A stretch of DNA of 61,327 nt. Origin: Pseudoalteromonas shioyasakiensis (GTDB lineage: Bacteria; Pseudomonadota; Gammaproteobacteria; Enterobacterales; Alteromonadaceae). Below are positions 26,836 to 34,694 of this stretch, one piece after another. The notes beneath the pieces are model-generated. The model saw only the letters and a list, made by a program, of their open reading frames with translations. It made no database searches and had not been told where the DNA came from. Made by a program: the position numbers and the translations under genes. Position 1 is the first letter of the stretch. Every line of letters begins with the position of its first letter. The stretch spans positions 35,414-96,740 of the forward strand of contig NZ_JAKEVM010000003.1 of assembly GCF_022398475.1 (NCBI RefSeq). Direction: 5' to 3'.

Positions 26836-28430
26836 TGAGTAATGTTATTAACGAGCAAGCAACTGGGCATGCGCATCACGACCATCATCATCCAGCTAAA
26901 GGTTTTAAGCGCTGGCTATACACTACCAACCATAAAGACATTGGTAGTTTATACCTGATTTTTTCTCTAACTATGTTTTTAATAGGTGGAGCCATGGCAA
27001 TGGTGATCCGCGCTGAACTCTTTCAGCCTGGATTACAGCTAGTTGACCCGCACTTTTTTAACCAAATGACTACCGTACATGGTTTGATCATGGTGTTTGG
27101 TGCCGTTATGCCCGCATTTACTGGGCTTGCAAACTGGATGGTACCTATGATGATAGGCGCGCCTGATATGGCCTTACCACGTATGAATAACTGGAGCTTT
27201 TGGATATTGCCGTTTGCATTTTTAATCCTATTGGCTTCGTTACTTATGCCTGGTGGTGGTCCTGCGTTTGGTTGGACTTTTTACGCACCACTATCAACAA
27301 CTTACAGTAACGATAACACTGCACTTTTTGTGTTTGCCGTACATATCATGGGTATCAGCTCAATTATGGGGGCGATTAACGTTATCGTGACTATCGTCAA
27401 CTTAAGAGCGCCAGGTATGACGTGGATGAAGCTGCCGCTATTTGTTTGGACATGGTTAATCACTGCATTTTTGTTAATTGCTGTTATGCCTGTCCTAGCA
27501 GGGGCAGTCACTATGGTGTTGACCGATAAATACTTCGCAACCAGCTTTTTTGATGCAGCCGGTGGGGGCGACCCTGTGATGTTCCAGCACATTTTCTGGT
27601 TCTTCGGTCACCCCGAAGTGTACATCATGATTTTGCCGGCCTTTGGCATTATATCGACTATCGTACCGACCTTCTCGCGCAAAAAGCTATTTGGCTATGC
27701 GTCTATGGTGTATGCAACTTCATCGATTGCGCTGCTAAGTTTTATCGTTTGGGCACACCATATGTTTACCACAGGGATGCCTGTTGCAGGCGAGTTGTTT
27801 TTCATGTACGCCACCATGCTTATCTCGGTACCAACGGGCGTTAAAGTGTTTAACTGGGTGGCCACCATGTGGCGCGGTTCGATTAGCTTCGAAATTCCGA
27901 TGATGTTTGCCATCGCCTTTATTGTGTTATTCACCTTAGGTGGTTTCTCTGGCTTGATGCTTGCGATTACACCGGCAGATTTTCAGTATCACGATACCTA
28001 TTTTGTGGTGGCTCACTTCCATTATGTGCTTGTGACAGGGGCTGTGTTCTCAATTATGGCGGGAGCCTATTATTGGCTACCGAAATGGACCGGCAACATG
28101 TACAACGAAACGCTGGCGAAATGGCATTTTTGGTTATCGCTAATCAGTGTCAACGTGTTGTTCTTCCCTATGCACTTTGTTGGCCTTGCTGGTATGCCGC
28201 GTCGTATTCCTGACTATGCTCTGCAATTCGCTGACTTTAACGCCATTATCAGTATTGGTGGTTTTGCATTTGGCTTATCGCAACTGTTGTTTGTATTGGT
28301 GGTATTTAAATGTGCTCGAGGTGGCGAAAAGGCACCTGCCAAAGTATGGGATGGAGCTGAAGGTTTAGAGTGGGAAGTCGATTCTCCAGCGCCTTATCAC
28401 ACCTTTGAAACACCGCCGGAGATTAAGTAA
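26835..28430 (+). CDS. ctaD: Cytochrome c oxidase subunit I
   Basis: 531-aa catalytic haem-copper subunit with 12 membrane spans. CuB and haem ligands appear in [17 protein letters not shown] (His and the cross-linked Tyr), WAHHMFTTG and the haem-binding [15 protein letters not shown]. An N-terminal His-rich tail ([12 protein letters not shown]) precedes the first span. It reduces O2 to water and pumps protons; the aa3 assignment rests on the ctaA/ctaB genes in the same operon and the CuA-containing partner. Confidence 0.96.
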   Translation: MSNVINEQATGHAHHDHHHPAKGFKRWLYTTNHKDIGSLYLIFSLTMFLIGGAMAMVIRAELFQPGLQLVDPHFFNQMTTVHGLIMVFGAVMPAFTGLANWMVPMMIGAPDMALPRMNNWSFWILPFAFLILLASLLMPGGGPAFGWTFYAPLSTTYSNDNTALFVFAVHIMGISSIMGAINVIVTIVNLRAPGMTWMKLPLFVWTWLITAFLLIAVMPVLAGAVTMVLTDKYFATSFFDAAGGGDPVMFQHIFWFFGHPEVYIMILPAFGIISTIVPTFSRKKLFGYASMVYATSSIALLSFIVWAHHMFTTGMPVAGELFFMYATMLISVPTGVKVFNWVATMWRGSISFEIPMMFAIAFIVLFTLGGFSGLMLAITPADFQYHDTYFVVAHFHYVLVTGAVFSIMAGAYYWLPKWTGNMYNETLAKWHFWLSLISVNVLFFPMHFVGLAGMPRRIPDYALQFADFNAIISIGGFAFGLSQLLFVLVVFKCARGGEKAPAKVWDGAEGLEWEVDSPAPYHTFETPPEIK

Positions 28431-28960
28431 TGAACCATGCACCTTTGCTAAAAAAACTGCTGATTACATGCTTGCTCATGTTCGCATTTGCTTTTGCAAT
28501 GGTGCCGCTTTACGACGTGTTTTGCGACGTTACAGGGTTGAATGGTAAGCCATCATTAGAAAAAGCGAGCGCGAGTGAATCAATAAATACACAGCGCCAA
28601 GTTGATGTCAGCTTTACCACTCACGCCCAAAGCGGCGCGCCATTTAAGGTGCAGTCTGAGCAATACAGCGTGGCGGTACAACCTGGTGCCATGCGTGAAG
28701 TTAAATTCTCAGCAAAGAACACCAGTAATGAAGACAAAGTCATGCAAGCAATTCCATCAGTATCACCGGGTAAAGCGGCAAAGTACTTACATAAAATCGC
28801 CTGTTTTTGCTTTGATCAGCAGCCAATGAAAGCCGGTGAAGAAATGGAATTTACCTTGTTGTTTTATGTTGATACTGAGTTACCCGACGATGTTGAGGAA
28901 CTGACGTTGTCGTATACCGTGTTTGATATTAGCGGGCATGTTGTGGCTAAAAACGATTAA
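28430..28960 (+). CDS. ctaG: Cox11 copper chaperone CtaG
   Basis: 176-aa inner-membrane protein that helps insert CuB into subunit I. One N-terminal span (LLITCLLMFAFAFAMVPLYDVFCDVTGLNG) and a soluble domain with the copper motif ACFCF (KIACFCFDQQPMKAGEEME). Length and layout match bacterial Cox11. It starts at the base where ctaD ends (TAATG), so translation is coupled to the subunit it serves. Confidence 0.94.
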   Translation: MNHAPLLKKLLITCLLMFAFAFAMVPLYDVFCDVTGLNGKPSLEKASASESINTQRQVDVSFTTHAQSGAPFKVQSEQYSVAVQPGAMREVKFSAKNTSNEDKVMQAIPSVSPGKAAKYLHKIACFCFDQQPMKAGEEMEFTLLFYVDTELPDDVEELTLSYTVFDISGHVVAKND

Positions 28961-28997
28961 AAGCCGCCAAGCTAATTGCTAATTGGGAGCAAACAAA

Positions 28998-29873
28998 ATG
29001 AATCAAAATTATGAAAAATACTATGTTCCAGCCGAGAGTCCTTGGCCAATAGTTGGTGCCATCGCGATGTTTTTAATTGCTGTTGGTGCTGGCTTAACTG
29101 TGATGCAAGTAAGTGGTGAGGGTAGTAGTGGCCAGTATGTCTTGTATCTAGGCATTGCCATATTAATTTATATGGTTTTTAGCTGGTTTAGAAACGTTAT
29201 TGAAGAGTCTCATAAAGGACTTTACTCAGCACAAATGGACCGCTCATTCAGACAAGGTATGAGCTGGTTCATATTCTCTGAGGTTATGTTCTTTATGGCG
29301 TTTTTTGGCGCTCTTTTTTACGCACGTATGATTTCGGTGCCTTGGCTCGGTGGCGCTGGTAATAACGCTATGACCAATGAAGTGCTCTGGCCAACCTTTG
29401 AAGCAGTATGGCCGCTATTATCTACGCCAGCGGGCGAGACCACACAGGCTATGGGCTGGCAAGGTCTACCATTGATCAACACGCTTATTCTGCTTACCTC
29501 ATCGGTCACAATTCACTTTGCTCATGTTGCGATAGAAAACAATAAGCGCGGCGCTCTAAAGGTATTTTTATCTTTAACCGTGCTATTAGGTGTGATTTTC
29601 CTTGGCTTACAAGTTTACGAGTATATGCATGCTTACCAAGACTTAGGTTTGACCTTAGATGCGGGCGTTTATGGGAATACCTTCTTCTTGTTAACTGGCT
29701 TTCACGGTATGCACGTGACATTAGGCACCATTATTTTATTTGTGGTGCTACTTAGAATTTTTAAAGGCCACTTCACGAGTGAAAAGCACTTTGCCTTTCA
29801 AGCTGCTGCTTGGTATTGGCACTTTGTTGATGTGGTGTGGTTGTGTTTATTTGTATTTGTGTACGTGCTGTAG
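28998..29873 (+). CDS. coxC: Cytochrome c oxidase subunit III
   Basis: 291-aa protein with seven membrane spans: YYVPAESPWPIVGAIAMFLIAVG, FSEVMFFMAFFGALFYAR, TGFHGMHVTLGTIILF and the terminal AAWYWHFVDVVWLCLFVFVYVL are characteristic. Start set at ATG 28998, eight bases after GGGAG; a TTG at 28983 would add five residues. Its last 100 bases are overlapped by the opposite-strand DUF2909 frame. Subunit III stabilises the oxidase and supports proton uptake. Confidence 0.94.
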   Translation: MNQNYEKYYVPAESPWPIVGAIAMFLIAVGAGLTVMQVSGEGSSGQYVLYLGIAILIYMVFSWFRNVIEESHKGLYSAQMDRSFRQGMSWFIFSEVMFFMAFFGALFYARMISVPWLGGAGNNAMTNEVLWPTFEAVWPLLSTPAGETTQAMGWQGLPLINTLILLTSSVTIHFAHVAIENNKRGALKVFLSLTVLLGVIFLGLQVYEYMHAYQDLGLTLDAGVYGNTFFLLTGFHGMHVTLGTIILFVVLLRIFKGHFTSEKHFAFQAAAWYWHFVDVVWLCLFVFVYVL

Positions 29874-30084
29874 CTTTGTGAAGCGGCGACGGGTTGGTGT
29901 GAATAAAGCCTAATTTCATTGCGGCAATGATGAGCACCAGCACAATACCTGAAAACAGCACTCGACGACCTAAGTAATGCGACATGGGTTTCGAGTGCTC
30001 TTTTGCTGACATCATCACAAACAGCGCTCTAAATAGGTTGAACAGAATATAAAGTAATAACAAAACAATAATGATTTTAATCAT
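29773..30084 (-). CDS. DUF2909-like two-span membrane protein, antisense
   Basis: 103-aa frame on the opposite strand inside the cta operon. Residues 1-65 form the typical small DUF2909 protein: span MIKIIIVLLLLYILFNLFRALFVMM, a short charged loop with SHYLGRRVLF, second span SGIVLVLIIAAMKLGFI. Such proteins sit between subunit III and SURF1 genes in other gammaproteobacteria. The last 35 residues (polar, THT/Q-rich) are encoded antisense to the end of coxC and are longer than I would expect for the family; the ancestral stop seems lost. Function unknown; oxidase assembly is a guess from location. Confidence 0.65.
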   Translation of the reverse strand: MIKIIIVLLLLYILFNLFRALFVMMSAKEHSKPMSHYLGRRVLFSGIVLVLIIAAMKLGFIHTNPSPLHKATARTQIQINTTTPHQQSANTKQQLERQSAFHS

Positions 30085-30098
30085 ATTAGGTATTCCAA

Positions 30099-30848
30099 AT
30101 GCAGTTAATTTTATGGCGTAAACAAAAGCTTAGCTCAATTATCGCAATTTGCGTTGTGATACTTGCAGTGCTTATTTGTATACGACTAAGCGTTTGGCAA
30201 TACCAGCGAGGCGAGCAAAAACAGCAGCAACTAAGTCAGTTAGCCGTTTCGAAAGAGCAAGGCGTTTTGAGCTGGCAAGAACTGCAAAATTTACCTAGTG
30301 AGCTGAATAAAACGGGCCTGCAAGTCAAGGTCACTGGCGAGGTAAATAAACAACATTACTGGCTGCTTGATAATCAAATTTATCAGGGGCAAGTGGGCTA
30401 TGACTTACTAGTAGCGATGACAATTGCAGATGAAAGCGTGCCTTTAATCGTTAACTTTGGTTGGCTAAAAGCTCCAACAAACCGTAGCCAGTTGCCAACC
30501 GTTGTGTGGCCAGAATCAACAAGCTTTACGGCTACTGTGCAATTGAAACAAGGCAACTTACAAGGCTTCACACTTGCCGATGAGATTGGTGCAGAGCAAG
30601 GCTGGCCTAAGCGTATTCAAGGCATCGACTTAGCAATTTTTAGTGCTCAATTAGCAAAGCCCTTACAAGGCTTTATTGGTTATCGCAATGAAGCAGATGG
30701 TATTGCAACCCCGCATTACCAGAGTGTCGTGATGGGGCCAGATAAACATTACGCCTATGCCGTGCAGTGGTTATTAATCGGCTTAGCGTGTGTTGTTATT
30801 GCTTATTTTGCGATGAGAAGGAGAGGTTATGAAAATAAACCCGCTTAG
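30099..30848 (+). CDS. SURF1 family oxidase assembly protein
   Basis: 249-aa inner-membrane protein: first span at about 12-32 (IIAICVVILAVLICIRLSVWQYQRGEQK), a large periplasmic domain and a second span near the C-terminus (YAVQWLLIGLACVVIAYFAMRR). The signatures WQYQRGEQK after the first span, HYWLLDNQIYQGQVGYDLL and FGWLKAPTNR are SURF1 features. SURF1 helps haem a insertion into subunit I. The end overlaps the next gene by 20 bases, with the RBS of that gene inside the SURF1 coding region. Confidence 0.9.
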   Translation: MQLILWRKQKLSSIIAICVVILAVLICIRLSVWQYQRGEQKQQQLSQLAVSKEQGVLSWQELQNLPSELNKTGLQVKVTGEVNKQHYWLLDNQIYQGQVGYDLLVAMTIADESVPLIVNFGWLKAPTNRSQLPTVVWPESTSFTATVQLKQGNLQGFTLADEIGAEQGWPKRIQGIDLAIFSAQLAKPLQGFIGYRNEADGIATPHYQSVVMGPDKHYAYAVQWLLIGLACVVIAYFAMRRRGYENKPA

Positions 30849-31323
30849 TTTATTCGTTTTATGCTGTTTTGTGCCGCTGGCACTTGCTTATGCAGCATTA
30901 AAGCTTGAGTGGTTACCGAGTGGTTCGAGTAATCATGGTGAGCTTTTAAGCGAAGAAGTTAAATTAGCTGATTGGCAACAAGGCGATCCTAAACAATGGA
31001 CAATTGCGCTTAATTATCCAAAAGAGTGCAGTGAAGTTTGTGCAAACCAATTAGCCAGTCTAGATAACCTATATGTCGCTTTAGGTAAAAATCAGCAAAA
31101 AGTGGATGTGGCGGTACTGACAAATCAACAGCAGGTATCGGCAAGTTGGCGTCAATTAGCAGTAAGTCCTGCGCTCAAAGCGGGAGACTTATACTTGGTT
31201 GATCACATGGGCTTAGTGGTTTTGCATTACCCCTACACGGCTGAGCCAGAACAAAACAGACTGATTCAAAAAGGCTTACTTAAAGACTTAAAGAAACTAC
31301 TTAACTATGCGCGTTCAAGTTAA
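30829..31323 (+). CDS. SCO-like CxxxC membrane-anchored protein
   Basis: 164-aa protein in the position where cta operons often carry an uncharacterised assembly gene. One N-terminal span (LSLFVLCCFVPLALAYAALKL) then a periplasmic domain. It has a CxxxC motif (Cys-Ser-Glu-Val-Cys, near residue 66) and a later LVDHMGLVVLHYPY, recalling the CxxxC and downstream Asp-His of SCO/thioredoxin-fold copper chaperones, though shortened. AAGGAGAGG precedes the ATG. A redox or copper-delivery role beside SURF1 is inferred from motif and context. Confidence 0.65.
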   Translation: MKINPLSLFVLCCFVPLALAYAALKLEWLPSGSSNHGELLSEEVKLADWQQGDPKQWTIALNYPKECSEVCANQLASLDNLYVALGKNQQKVDVAVLTNQQQVSASWRQLAVSPALKAGDLYLVDHMGLVVLHYPYTAEPEQNRLIQKGLLKDLKKLLNYARSS

Positions 31324-31343
31324 ACCTCATTAAGGGGATAAAG

Positions 31344-32333
31344 ATGTATAAAAATTATAAATATTTAGTCTTAATTACGGTTTTCTTCTCTATCTTAGTT
31401 GTTGGGCTTGGTGCTTATACACGGCTGAGTGATGCTGGGCTTGGCTGTCCTGACTGGCCTGGGTGCTATGGATTTTTAACTGTGCCAAAACATGAAACTG
31501 CTCTGTTACATGTTGAACAAAACTACCCTGATATGATGTTTGAAGCAGCAAAAGCATGGAAAGAAATGATCCATCGCTATTTTGCCGGTGCCCTTGGTTT
31601 ACTTATTTTAGCCTTGTTTGTTTTTGCCTGGTTAAAACGCCAATATCCAAATACGCCGGTTAAACTGCCATTAGCACTATTATTATTGGTGGTATTCCAA
31701 GCCGTATTGGGTATGTGGACTGTCACTATGAACCTACAGCCTTTGGTTGTTATGGGGCATTTGCTCGGCGGTTTTAGTATCTTGTCGTTGCTGTTTTTAT
31801 TGTATCTACGTTTAAAGACCGACCCTGTTGCTAGCAGTGATAGCGGCGCAAAGCCATATTACCGGTTAGCGCTGGTGGGCTTGGTGGTGCTAATACTGCA
31901 AATTGCATTAGGTGGCTGGCTTGCAGCAAATTACGCCGCTCCGCATTGTAATGGCTTACCGCTGTGTAGCTACGGACAACCGTTTTCTTTGAAGAGTGTG
32001 TTTCAGCTACCGCTTGAGCACAGCACCTATGAATATGGTGTGTTATCTCAGCAGGCGCGTATGTCTATTCATCTGCTACACCGTATTTGGGCGCTGGTTA
32101 CTTGTGTGGTGTTAGCGCTGATCATGTGGCGCATATATTCACGCTGTTACTCTCGAAAAATTAAGCACTGCACAGTCACTGTATTAATCGCTTTGTTGTG
32201 CCAAATCTGTTTAGGCCTAGCTGTTGTGCACTGGCACTTCCCATTAAGTGTAGCGCTTGCGCACAACCTAATGGCCGCATTGTTACTGCTTAGCATGGTA
32301 AGACTATGCTTCCACTTAAAAATAAGAACCTAG
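31344..32333 (+). CDS. ctaA: Haem A synthase (COX15/CtaA)
   Basis: 329-aa polytopic membrane enzyme that oxidises the haem O methyl group to make haem A. About eight spans in two repeated four-helix halves. Motifs: GAYTRLSDAGLGCPDWPGCYG at the first periplasmic loop, EMIHRYFAGALGLL, VMGHLLGGFSI, a second Cys pair in CNGLPLCSYGQP, and LLHRIWALVTC, with the His pairs expected for haem ligation. Its stop is followed within four bases by the ribosome binding site of ctaB, the next enzyme in reverse order of the pathway. Confidence 0.94.
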   Translation: MYKNYKYLVLITVFFSILVVGLGAYTRLSDAGLGCPDWPGCYGFLTVPKHETALLHVEQNYPDMMFEAAKAWKEMIHRYFAGALGLLILALFVFAWLKRQYPNTPVKLPLALLLLVVFQAVLGMWTVTMNLQPLVVMGHLLGGFSILSLLFLLYLRLKTDPVASSDSGAKPYYRLALVGLVVLILQIALGGWLAANYAAPHCNGLPLCSYGQPFSLKSVFQLPLEHSTYEYGVLSQQARMSIHLLHRIWALVTCVVLALIMWRIYSRCYSRKIKHCTVTVLIALLCQICLGLAVVHWHFPLSVALAHNLMAALLLLSMVRLCFHLKIRT

Positions 32334-32342
32334 GAGGCTGTG

Positions 32343-33251
32343 ATGGCATTATTACTAAGCTCAGAAAAATCATTATTTATTCAAAGCTCAGAGTTACTTA
32401 AAGATTACTTAGCTATCAGTAAATTTAAAGTAGTTGCCATGCTTGTACTAACTGCTTGGGTTGGTTTGGCATTGGCTCCCGATGTTGGGCGAGGGGTATT
32501 TGTGCAGCTTGCAAGTTTGCTAGGTATTGGCTTGCTGTCGGCTGCTGCTGCCGTGATCAATCATGTTGTTGATAGTGAAATCGACAGCAAAATGGCACGT
32601 ACACGTCATCGTCCTGTGGCAAAAGGTCGGCTCAGTAAACAACATGCTTTGAGCTTTGCTGCAACTATAGGAATACTAGGTTTTGTTATGCTTATGGTAT
32701 GGGCGAATACGCTCACCGCCATTCTTACTTTGTTTGCGCTTGTCGGCTATGCCTTTATTTACACCTCGTTTTTAAAGCGTGCCACACCGCAAAATATTGT
32801 TATTGGTGGTTTGGCAGGTGCTATGCCGCCGTTGCTGGGGTGGGTATCTGAAACAGGCCATATGGCTGCAGCTCCTTGGCTGTTAGTGATGATTATATTT
32901 ACTTGGACTCCCCCGCATTTTTGGGCCTTGGCGATTGCACGTAAAAGTGATTACGAGCGGGCAAAAATTCCTATGTTGCCTGTTACTCACGGTATCGAAT
33001 TTTGTAAAACTTGCGTTGTTGGCTACAGCATTTTGCTTGCTTTGGTATGTGTGCTGCCTTATTTAATTGGCATGTCAGGGCTAATTTACTTATTAGGTGC
33101 AAGCGTTTTAAACGCGATATTCATTTATAAAGCGTTAAAACTAAAAATTGCCCCAAAAGATGATACAGCAATGGACTTATTTCGTTTTTCAATCGTGCAT
33201 TTAATGCTACTCTTTATCGCCTTATTCATTGATAAATGGTTAGTTTTATGA
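32343..33251 (+). CDS. ctaB: Protoheme IX farnesyltransferase
   Basis: Makes haem O from haem B and farnesyl diphosphate. 302 aa with about nine spans. Prenyltransferase motifs NHVVDSEIDSKMARTRHRPVAKG (first Asp-rich site) and TWTPPHFWALAIARKSDYERAKIPMLPV (second site) are intact. ATG 32343 with TAGGAGG five bases upstream is preferred to the GTG at 32340. The ATGA at its end begins the sco gene. Works directly before CtaA in haem A synthesis. Confidence 0.95.
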   Translation: MALLLSSEKSLFIQSSELLKDYLAISKFKVVAMLVLTAWVGLALAPDVGRGVFVQLASLLGIGLLSAAAAVINHVVDSEIDSKMARTRHRPVAKGRLSKQHALSFAATIGILGFVMLMVWANTLTAILTLFALVGYAFIYTSFLKRATPQNIVIGGLAGAMPPLLGWVSETGHMAAAPWLLVMIIFTWTPPHFWALAIARKSDYERAKIPMLPVTHGIEFCKTCVVGYSILLALVCVLPYLIGMSGLIYLLGASVLNAIFIYKALKLKIAPKDDTAMDLFRFSIVHLMLLFIALFIDKWLVL

Positions 33252-33865
33252 CGCGAATCGTCGCTTTTTTATGTTTCAGTGCGGTATTGTTTGTAACCGG
33301 TTGTGGTAAAAACAACAGCGCACCTGAAGTCGAAGCACTGGTTTATGAGCAGGCAAAGCCGATTAGTCCGTTTTTATTAACCGATCAACATGGTGCGCCC
33401 GCTGATAACAGTCAGTTTATGGGGCATTGGAATTTGGTCTTTTTAGGCTATACCAGTTGCCCTGATATATGTCCAATGACACTGGCGAAGTTAACTGCAG
33501 TGCAAAAGCAGCTAAGCCAAGATTACAAAGTGCAGGTATGGTTTGTTGCCGTAGATCCAAAACGTGATACAACCGAAAAGCGCAAAGCCTACATTGATTA
33601 CTTTAATCCTGATTTTCTTGCAGTATCAGGTCCGCACAAGCAACTTTTTCCATTTGTTAGAGAGCTTGGCTTAATTTACGCAATTAACGATAGTGATGAG
33701 CAAGAGTATGCCGTTGATCATAGCGCGTCGGTAGTGATGGTTGATGGCGATGGCTCGGTACGTGCGATTTTTAAGCCTGAATTTAAACAAGGCAGCGTGC
33801 CATTAATAAACGCCACAACTTTGACTGAAGAGTTCAAAAAAATAGCAGATTATTACGCAAAGTAA
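33248..33865 (+). CDS. SCO1/SenC copper chaperone lipoprotein
   Basis: 205-aa thioredoxin-fold protein that delivers copper to the CuA site or maintains its thiols. The start at 33248 overlaps the ctaB stop (ATGA) and gives a lipoprotein signal ending VTGC. Copper ligands: the CxxxC in TSCPDICPM and the His in VDHSASVVMVD. The motif WFVAVDPKRDT is typical of the family. Last gene of the cta operon, followed directly by a terminator. Confidence 0.94.
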   Translation: MTRIVAFLCFSAVLFVTGCGKNNSAPEVEALVYEQAKPISPFLLTDQHGAPADNSQFMGHWNLVFLGYTSCPDICPMTLAKLTAVQKQLSQDYKVQVWFVAVDPKRDTTEKRKAYIDYFNPDFLAVSGPHKQLFPFVRELGLIYAINDSDEQEYAVDHSASVVMVDGDGSVRAIFKPEFKQGSVPLINATTLTEEFKKIADYYAK

Positions 33866-33877
33866 ACTTTCTTGGTT

Positions 33878-33916
33878 AAGGGAGTCATTTTCCGCAAAAG
33901 AAAAGCTTCCTTTTTT
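33878..33916 (+). terminator. cta operon terminator
   Basis: AAGGGAG (33878-33884) pairs with CTTCCTT (33906-33912), and inside it TTTTC (33888-33892) pairs with GAAAA (33900-33904); a T-run continues to 33916. It separates the cta and che operons. Confidence 0.7.
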
Positions 33917-34034
33917 GATATAAATGTCTAAGCTACTAAAAAATTTTACTATTTTTTGATTCAAATTATGGCATTTTTATTTAGTCAGTCTAAGCTTTTG
34001 TTATGAATTGTTTAAAGCAGGGAAGGTATAAGTA

Positions 34035-34307
34035 ATGTTAAAGCTCCCTACAGAATTAGCTATTAGTCAGGTCGAAACACTCCATCAAGATTTGCTCCAA
34101 GAGTTGTCAGCAAATGATGATATCTGTTTGGATATCAGTGAAGTGACCCGTGCTGACACAGCATCAATTCAGCTTTTATGTGCATTACAGAAGCATTTGC
34201 TTTCGGTGCAACACAAAATTATTTGGGTTGGCGAGAGTAAGCCGTTGCAACAGGCAATTAATAGTTTGGGCTTAAGCCATTATCTTGTGCTTGAGAATGC
34301 CAATTAA
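34035..34307 (+). CDS. STAS-domain protein of chemosensory operon
   Basis: 90-aa single STAS (anti-anti-sigma) domain: LPTELAISQVETLHQDLLQEL, then LDISEVTRADTASIQLLCALQKHL with the Ser that is the phosphorylation site in SpoIIAA-type proteins, and LGLSHYLVL at the end. It opens the che operon ten bases before cheY. STAS proteins in chemosensory operons may tune output or localisation, but a mechanism is not established for this one. The 169-base gap upstream is AT-rich and presumably carries the operon promoter. Confidence 0.85.
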   Translation: MLKLPTELAISQVETLHQDLLQELSANDDICLDISEVTRADTASIQLLCALQKHLLSVQHKIIWVGESKPLQQAINSLGLSHYLVLENAN

Positions 34308-34316
34308 GAGGTTTTT

Positions 34317-34679
34317 ATGAAAAGAATTTTAGCAGTAGACGATTCTGCATCTATGCGCCAAATGGTTGGTTTTACGCTTAAAAAAGCTGGCTTTGATGTG
34401 ACAGAAGCGAAAGACGGCAGCGAAGCTTTAAATATCGCAAAACAACAAGGCTTTGATGCTGTTATTTCTGATGTGAATATGCCGGTAATGGATGGTATTA
34501 CCCTTATTCGTGAATTACGTAGCTTACCTAATTATAAGTTCACACCTTTACTGATGCTGACCACAGAGTCGGGTCTTGATAAAAAGTCTGAAGGTAAAGC
34601 TGCTGGTGCAACTGGTTGGATTGTTAAGCCATTTAATCCTGAGCAATTGTTAGCGGTATTGAAAAAAGTGATTCGCTAA
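34317..34679 (+). CDS. cheY: CheY response regulator
   Basis: 120-aa stand-alone receiver domain. Acid pocket Asp8/Asp9 (AVDDS), phospho-acceptor Asp52 (VISDVNMPVMDG), switch Thr (LTTES) and Lys104 (WIVKPF) are present. It accepts phosphate from CheA of the same operon. It may not control the flagellar motor: in the similar P. aeruginosa Che2 cluster the output is a stress-related function not fully understood. Confidence 0.93.
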   Translation: MKRILAVDDSASMRQMVGFTLKKAGFDVTEAKDGSEALNIAKQQGFDAVISDVNMPVMDGITLIRELRSLPNYKFTPLLMLTTESGLDKKSEGKAAGATGWIVKPFNPEQLLAVLKKVIR

Positions 34680-34694
34680 TAATAGGAGCGGGGC

